64,000 nucleotides of DNA from Streptomyces nigra (GTDB lineage: Bacteria > Actinomycetota > Actinomycetes > Streptomycetales > Streptomycetaceae). Where the stretch lies: assembly GCF_003074055.1 (NCBI RefSeq), contig NZ_CP029043.1, positions 558,001 through 622,000 on the forward strand, given 5' to 3'. This document shows, piece by piece, positions 60,168-64,000 of this stretch. A program made the translations under genes and the position numbers. The first letter of the stretch is position 1. The number at the start of each line of letters is the position of its first letter. The notes below the pieces were generated by a model. The model ran no database searches and was not told where the DNA came from. It was given only the letters and a program-made list of their open reading frames with translations.

Positions 60168-60860
60168 ATGAGCGCGAAGCTGCTGTTTGTGATATCCGGA
60201 GCCTCCTACTGGACGCTCAAGGACGGGACCAGGCACGCGACCGGCTACTGGGCCGAGGAGTTCGCCGCCCCCTACCGGGCGTTCACGGACGCCGGTCACC
60301 GGGTCACGGTGGCGACGCCCCGCGGTGTGGTCCCGACCGTCGACATGATGAGTCTGCGCCCCGACATGGCCGGGAGCGCCGAGACCGCCCTCGAACTGGA
60401 GCAGATCATCCGCTCCGCGGAGGAGATGCGGCGCCCGCTCCAGTTGTCCGACGCGCGGCTGGAGGACTACGACGCCGTGTACTTCCCGGGCGGCCACGGA
60501 CCGATGGAGGACCTCTGGGAGGACCCCGACGCGGGACGGCTGCTGACCGCGGCCCTCGCCTCGGGCAAGCCGCTGGCCGTGGTCTGCCACGCGCCGGCCG
60601 CGATGCTGTCGACCAGGATCCGCGGTGTGTCCCCGTTCGCGGGCTACCGGGTCACCGGCTTCACCAACGACGAGGAGGAAGGCGTCGGGCTGGCCTCCCG
60701 GGCGCGGTGGCTGCTGGAGGACGAGCTGAAGGTGCTCGGCGTGGACTTCGTCCGCGGCGACATGTGGAAGCCGTACACGGTGGTCGACCGCAACCTCTAC
60801 ACCGGGCAGAACCCGGCTTCGGCGGAGGCCCTGGCGGCCGAACTGCTGAAGGTCCTGTAG
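60168..60860 (+). CDS. DJ-1/PfpI family protein (class I glutamine amidotransferase-like)
   Basis: A 230-residue PfpI/DJ-1 fold. The reactive Cys is C140 in VVCHAPAAM, with the partner acidic residue in YFPGGHGPMEDL. TGYWAEEFAAPYRAFTDAGH at the start matches the Hsp31/YhbO-like group, which includes glyoxalase III and deglycase-type activity. It likely protects against dicarbonyl or electrophile stress, consistent with nearby redox enzymes. The ATG at 60168 follows GGGAG five bases away; the frame is open upstream without a site. Confidence 0.87.
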   Translation: MSAKLLFVISGASYWTLKDGTRHATGYWAEEFAAPYRAFTDAGHRVTVATPRGVVPTVDMMSLRPDMAGSAETALELEQIIRSAEEMRRPLQLSDARLEDYDAVYFPGGHGPMEDLWEDPDAGRLLTAALASGKPLAVVCHAPAAMLSTRIRGVSPFAGYRVTGFTNDEEEGVGLASRARWLLEDELKVLGVDFVRGDMWKPYTVVDRNLYTGQNPASAEALAAELLKVL

Positions 60861-60910
60861 CGCGGCGGCGGCCGGAACTGGCGGTCGGTTGTGCGCAATA
60901 GACTGTGTTC

Positions 60911-61369
60911 ATGGCAGATACGACGGCGGTCGAGCCGCTCGACCAGGACGAGGAGGCGTTCCTCCGCGCGCTGGGACGCGTGATGGCGTACCTGCCGCGC
61001 GTCGTGGACGCCGACATGGCCAAGGAGCAGCCGATCACCAGCAGCGAGTACACCGTGCTGGTGCATCTGTCCGAGGCTCCCGGGAACCATCTGCGGATGA
61101 GCGATCTGGCCCGGATGTGCGGGCTCTCCCTGAGCGGTGTCACCCGCGTGGTGAAGCGCCTGGAGGCGCAGTCGCTGGTGCTGCGCGAGAAGTGCCCGGA
61201 CGACGGCCGGGCCTGGCTGGCGAGCCTCACCGACGAGGGCTGGGAGCGGCTGGAGCTGGCCTGGCCGACCAACCTCGCGAGTGTGCGCCGGCACATCTTC
61301 TCCCGCCTCGAGGGCTGTGACATCGCCGCCGCGGCCCGGGTCCTGGAGCGCGTCGCCGCGGACGACTGA
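60911..61369 (+). CDS. MarR-family transcriptional regulator (second)
   Basis: A 152-residue winged-helix regulator. SSEYTVLVHLSEAPGNHLRMSDLARMCGLSLSGVTRVVKRLEAQSLVLREKCPDDGRAWLASLTDEG is the DNA-binding core. No TTGAC palindrome lies near it, so its targets differ from those of the regulator at 58618. The ATG at 60911 lacks a ribosome site; a TAGACT sequence seven bases before the ATG would allow a leaderless message. The GTG two codons upstream is an alternative. Confidence 0.85.
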   Translation: MADTTAVEPLDQDEEAFLRALGRVMAYLPRVVDADMAKEQPITSSEYTVLVHLSEAPGNHLRMSDLARMCGLSLSGVTRVVKRLEAQSLVLREKCPDDGRAWLASLTDEGWERLELAWPTNLASVRRHIFSRLEGCDIAAAARVLERVAADD

Positions 61370-61421
61370 CCGGCAGCGGCCGCCCCGGCACCGCTGATGC
61401 GGGTGCCGGGGCGGCCGTGCG

Positions 61422-61985
61422 TCAGGCGCCGGTGCGCAGCGGGGCCAGCGCCGTGGACCAGGCCACGACCTGGTCGAGCGTGGTCACCAGGGTGTCCCGC
61501 TGGATGGCGGCCGGCGTGAAGGTGGTGAAGTTCTCGAAGTCGGTGAACAGGGAGAGCGCCACCTGCGAGCGGACGTCGGCCATCTGGAGCTCGCCCGCGA
61601 TGCCGCGCAGGTGCTCCACGGCGCGGGTGCCGCCGACCGAGCCGTAGCTGACGAACCCGACGGCCTTGTTGTTCCACTCGGCGTAGAGGAAGTCGATGGC
61701 GTTCTTCAGGGCGCCCGGCACGGAGCGGTTGTACTCCGGCGTCACGATGACGAAGCCGTCCAGCGAGGCGATCTTCTCGGCCCAGGCCCGGGTGTGCGGC
61801 TGCGTGTAGTTGCCCAGGGACGCCGGGTACGCCTCGTCGAGGACGGGGAGCTCGTAGTCCAGCAGGTCGACGATCTCGAACTCGGCGTCGGTGCGCTCGG
61901 CGGCGACCTCGTGCACCCAGCGGGCCACGGCCTCACCGTTCCGGCCCGGGCGCGTGCTGCCGATGATGATTCCGATCTTGGTCAT
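61422..61985 (-). CDS. NADPH-dependent FMN reductase (flavodoxin-like)
   Basis: A 187-residue NAD(P)H:FMN or quinone reductase. The FMN phosphate loop GSTRPGRNGEAVARWV starts near residue 9, and TPEYNRSVPGALKNAIDFLYAEW and FVSYGSVGGTRAVEHLRGI are the flavin-side motifs. It can feed reduced flavin to the LLM enzyme or detoxify quinones. The ATG at 61985 follows GGAAGGTCCTC. The palindrome at 62044 lies 59 bases upstream. Confidence 0.9.
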   Translation of the reverse strand: MTKIGIIIGSTRPGRNGEAVARWVHEVAAERTDAEFEIVDLLDYELPVLDEAYPASLGNYTQPHTRAWAEKIASLDGFVIVTPEYNRSVPGALKNAIDFLYAEWNNKAVGFVSYGSVGGTRAVEHLRGIAGELQMADVRSQVALSLFTDFENFTTFTPAAIQRDTLVTTLDQVVAWSTALAPLRTGA

Positions 61986-62043
61986 GAGGACCTTCCGTGG
62001 AGTGGTGTGCGGTGGTGCGCGCGTACGGTGCGCACCGAGAAAG

Positions 62044-62059
62044 CTTGATTCGTCAAGCA
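62044..62059. promoter_or_regulatory. MarR-type palindrome, site 4
   Basis: GCTTGATTCGTCAAGC, one mismatch from a perfect inverted repeat, 59 bases upstream of the FMN reductase start. Confidence 0.7.
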
Positions 62060-62091
62060 ATTACCACATCGAGAAGGTAACTCCGTTTAAT

Positions 62092-62103
62092 TGACACGTC
62101 AAG
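62092..62103. promoter_or_regulatory. MarR-type palindrome, site 5
   Basis: TTGACACGTCAA, the same core as sites 1 and 2, in the divergent promoter of FMN reductase and crotonase genes, 48 bases from site 4. Confidence 0.75.
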
Positions 62104-62221
62104 TAAACGCCGTGTCTCCCGGGTGTCTCCCGCGTCACCCTGACGGAGGCGGTCGGGTGGGGCGGGACGCCCCGGCCGGGCACAGTCACGAGCGATGACC
62201 CCTCACGAAGGGCCGGAGCAC

Positions 62222-63046
62222 ATGAGCGCCGCCGAGCAGTTCGCCGTTCAGGAGGTCACGCCGTCCTACTGGCGCGTGACCTTCTCCAACGGCGCGATCA
62301 ACCTGGTCGACCCCGACACCGTGGAGCAGCTCGCGGAGCTGATCACCCGTATCGAACAGGCGCCCGATCTCACGGTCGTCGTCTTCCGCAGCGCCCATGA
62401 GGACTTCTTCATGGCGCACTGGGACATGCTGTCCGACACCGCCCGGGTGGCCGCGATGAGCCCGGCCGCCTCCGGGCTGCATCCGTACGCCGACAACATG
62501 TACCGGCTGGCCCGGGTGCCCGCCCTCACCGTCAGCGAGATCGCCGGTCGGGCCCGGGGCGCCGGCAGCGAGTTCGTCCTGGCGACCGACGTCCGGTTCG
62601 CCGGGCCCCGCGCCGTCCTCGGGCACTTCGAGGTCGGTGTCGGCTCGGTGCCCGGCGGGAACCCCGCCGGACGGCTGGCCCGGCTGCTGGGGCGGGGACG
62701 GGCGCTGGAGGTGCTGCTGGGCGCCGACGACTTCCCCGCCGACCTGGCGGCGGCGTACGGCTACGTCAACCGCGTGGTGCCGGAGGACCGGCTGGAGGAC
62801 GTCGTGGACGCCTTCGCGCGCCGCGTCGCCGGATTCGACAAGGTCGCGGTGTCCGAGACCAAGGCCCTGGTCGACGCGGTCACCGAGCCGCCCGTCGAGG
62901 AGTTCGCCGAGGCCCTGGCCGCGTTCTTCCGCACCTCGGGGCGGCCGGAGAACAGCGCCCGCGTCAAACGGCTCTTCGACGCCGGTCTGCAGCAGCCGGA
63001 CGGCGCCGAACGCGACCTCGGGCGGCGTTTGGGACCATCGACCTGA
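62222..63046 (+). CDS. Enoyl-CoA hydratase/isomerase-fold protein
   Basis: A 274-residue crotonase-fold protein. The usual oxyanion segments are altered: FRSAHEDFFMAHWDM replaces the first loop, and SEIAGRARGAGSEFVLATDVRFAG carries the second, with GLY-rich support. GHFEVGVGSVPGGNPAGRLARLLGRGRALEVLLG follows. It may hydrate, isomerise or hydrolyse an acyl-CoA; the atypical loops leave the reaction open. The ATG at 62222 sits behind GGCCGGAG, with an upstream ATG at 62195 also possible. Its promoter carries two copies of the MarR-type palindrome. Confidence 0.8.
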   Translation: MSAAEQFAVQEVTPSYWRVTFSNGAINLVDPDTVEQLAELITRIEQAPDLTVVVFRSAHEDFFMAHWDMLSDTARVAAMSPAASGLHPYADNMYRLARVPALTVSEIAGRARGAGSEFVLATDVRFAGPRAVLGHFEVGVGSVPGGNPAGRLARLLGRGRALEVLLGADDFPADLAAAYGYVNRVVPEDRLEDVVDAFARRVAGFDKVAVSETKALVDAVTEPPVEEFAEALAAFFRTSGRPENSARVKRLFDAGLQQPDGAERDLGRRLGPST

Positions 63047-63109
63047 CGCCGGGCCGCGCTCTCGCGGAGGCACACCTCTCCCCCGGCCCGGGGAACAGGA
63101 GGCCGCGCC

Positions 63110-63715
63110 ATGCCGATCGCCTTCCCGGGGGCCGTCGCGGACGCCGCCCACGCGCATGTGCGCGAGGTGCTCGACCCGCCGATCCTCCACCACAGCGTGC
63201 GGGTGTGGCTGCTGGCCGACCACATCGGCCGACGGGAGGGTGTCGACGGCATCGAGCGCGAAGCCCTCGCGGTGGCCTGTCTGTTCCACGACTCCGGCAC
63301 GGCCGCCGTCCACGACGGGCCGCAGCGGTTCGAGGTGGAGGGCGCCGACGCGGCCCGCGCGTTCCTGGCGGCGTACGACTGGCCGGAGCCGCTCGTGCGG
63401 AGCGTCTGGGAGGCGATCGCGCTGCACACCTCCCCGGGCATCGCGGAGCGGATGGGTACCTTGCCCCGGCTGGTCCGGGAGGGCGTCCTGGCCGACTTCG
63501 GGCACACCGACCTGATCCCGCCCGGCGACGAGGAGACCCTGGCCGCCGCCCTCGCCGCCTTCCCGCGCCAGGACATCGAGGCCGCGCTGAGCGCCGCGGT
63601 GGTGGCACAGGCGCTCCGGCGCCCGGAGAAGGCACCCCCGTCGAGCTGGCCGGGCGGGCTGCTCGCCGCGCACAGGGCGCAGCAGGACCGCGACGGCGTC
63701 AACCCGGCCTTCTGA
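63110..63715 (+). CDS. HD-domain phosphohydrolase
   Basis: A 201-residue metal-dependent HD hydrolase. HHSVR (H27-H28) and CLFHDSGTAA (H60-D61) provide the metal ligands, with a further His in ALHTSPGIAERMG and Asp in LADFGHTD. It resembles cyanamide hydratase-like HD proteins of actinobacteria and fungi; the substrate is not determined. The ATG at 63110 follows AACAGGAGGCCGCGCC. It lies 63 bases after the crotonase gene and may be in the same transcript. Confidence 0.82.
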   Translation: MPIAFPGAVADAAHAHVREVLDPPILHHSVRVWLLADHIGRREGVDGIEREALAVACLFHDSGTAAVHDGPQRFEVEGADAARAFLAAYDWPEPLVRSVWEAIALHTSPGIAERMGTLPRLVREGVLADFGHTDLIPPGDEETLAAALAAFPRQDIEAALSAAVVAQALRRPEKAPPSSWPGGLLAAHRAQQDRDGVNPAF

Positions 63716-63866
63716 CCCACGCGGCCGGGGGTCCCCCGGGACACCGGGACGCCCGTGGAGGTGACCGGCGCAGCCACAAGGTCGATACTTCCGACAGCGG
63801 GACTTCCACGGGCCCCGCGTGCGATCGTTGCCCCGTACCCACTCCGAACAGCCCAGACGCAAGTCG

Positions 63867-63879
63867 CCAGGTCACCTGG
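63867..63879. promoter_or_regulatory. Perfect palindrome upstream of dhaK
   Basis: CCAGGT-C-ACCTGG is a 6-1-6 inverted repeat ending 21 bases before the dhaK start codon, suitably placed as an operator. The surrounding 185-base gap (63716-63900) holds no gene. Confidence 0.45.
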
Positions 63880-63900
63880 TGAGCTTCCCGGGAGGTACTC

Positions 63901-64000
63901 ATGAAGATGCTGATCAACGTCGCGGAGACCGTGGTCGCGGACGCGCTGCGCGGGATGGCCGCCGCGCACCCCGAGCTGGTCGTCGACGTGGAGAACCGGG
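63901..64000 (+). CDS. dhaK: Dihydroxyacetone kinase subunit DhaK, 3'-truncated by the window
   Basis: Only the first 33 residues are visible: MKMLINVAETVVADALRGM followed by AAAHPELVVDVENR. This is the typical DhaK opening (MKxLIN ... GLAxAHPxL). DhaK binds dihydroxyacetone covalently through a His further on, outside the window. The ATG follows CCCGGGAGGTACTC. Assignment rests on the N-terminus alone. Confidence 0.78.
   Translation, partial: MKMLINVAETVVADALRGMAAAHPELVVDVENR

Overview
This window is a high-GC actinobacterial chromosome segment, almost certainly Streptomyces. Support comes from a long chaplin, an SsgA-like protein, an NsdB-type regulator, a DUF397 protein, a PAS-PP2C phosphatase, GTG/TTG starts, strong GC bias at third codon positions and probable leaderless genes. 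I found no rRNA, tRNA, CRISPR array or intact insertion sequence. About 55 protein genes fill the window; the first (photolyase) and last (dhaK-like) are cut by its edges.

Region 1 (1-9.1 kb) has a photolyase, small membrane proteins, a GNAT protein and a deaminase. It then has the most unusual gene of the window: a 1455-residue protein joining ten membrane segments, PAS, GGDEF and EAL domains to a complete PLP-dependent alpha-oxoamine synthase domain. A SAM methyltransferase follows 7 bases later. Two MITE-like palindromic elements lie just downstream, and a third of the same family sits at 43.6 kb.

Region 2 (9.1-21.7 kb) is developmental and cell-surface: a sortase-anchored chaplin with a BldN-like promoter, a secreted Tap-like peptidase, a baeRF3-like protein, an SsgA-like protein, a PP2C phosphatase, nsdB with a divergent APH-fold kinase and a repeat operator between them, and a secreted amidase.

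Region 3 (21.8-48.2 kb) is mostly acyl-CoA catabolism. The block 23.2-29.0 kb has the same gene content, orientation and approximate protein sizes as the KstR-controlled fadD19 / echA19 / Rv3521 / ltp4 / ltp3 block of M. tuberculosis steroid side-chain breakdown. A perfect KstR-type box precedes a FadE29-like dehydrogenase at 48.1 kb and a weaker one lies in the fadD19-echA19 promoter. A second palindrome, TCTGAC-N5-GTCAGA, occurs in that same promoter and again at 40.1 kb. Between these are paaK with a PaaR-like palindrome, two further acyl-CoA synthetases, an Ntn-type acylase, a serine hydrolase, a phytoene-desaturase-like flavoprotein and a Ser/Thr kinase with eight kinesin-light-chain-type TPRs.

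Region 4 (48.2-54.9 kb) looks like a stress/energy block: a four-helix copper protein, a DUF6479-like protein behind a SigB-type promoter, PPK2, a universal stress protein, and a GH65 phosphorylase coupled to a beta-phosphoglucomutase, with a DevR/OsdR-like box upstream.

Region 5 (54.9-63.7 kb) holds SDRs, an F420/NADP-type reductase, an LLM flavoprotein, a MarR regulator, an FMN reductase and a crotonase. Five copies of a TTGACnCGTCAA palindrome sit in their promoters, so these genes probably form a local regulon of the MarR protein at 58.6 kb.

Repeats and operators were found by eye, and family assignments come from recognisable motifs. Locus names from other genomes are from memory and should be checked.
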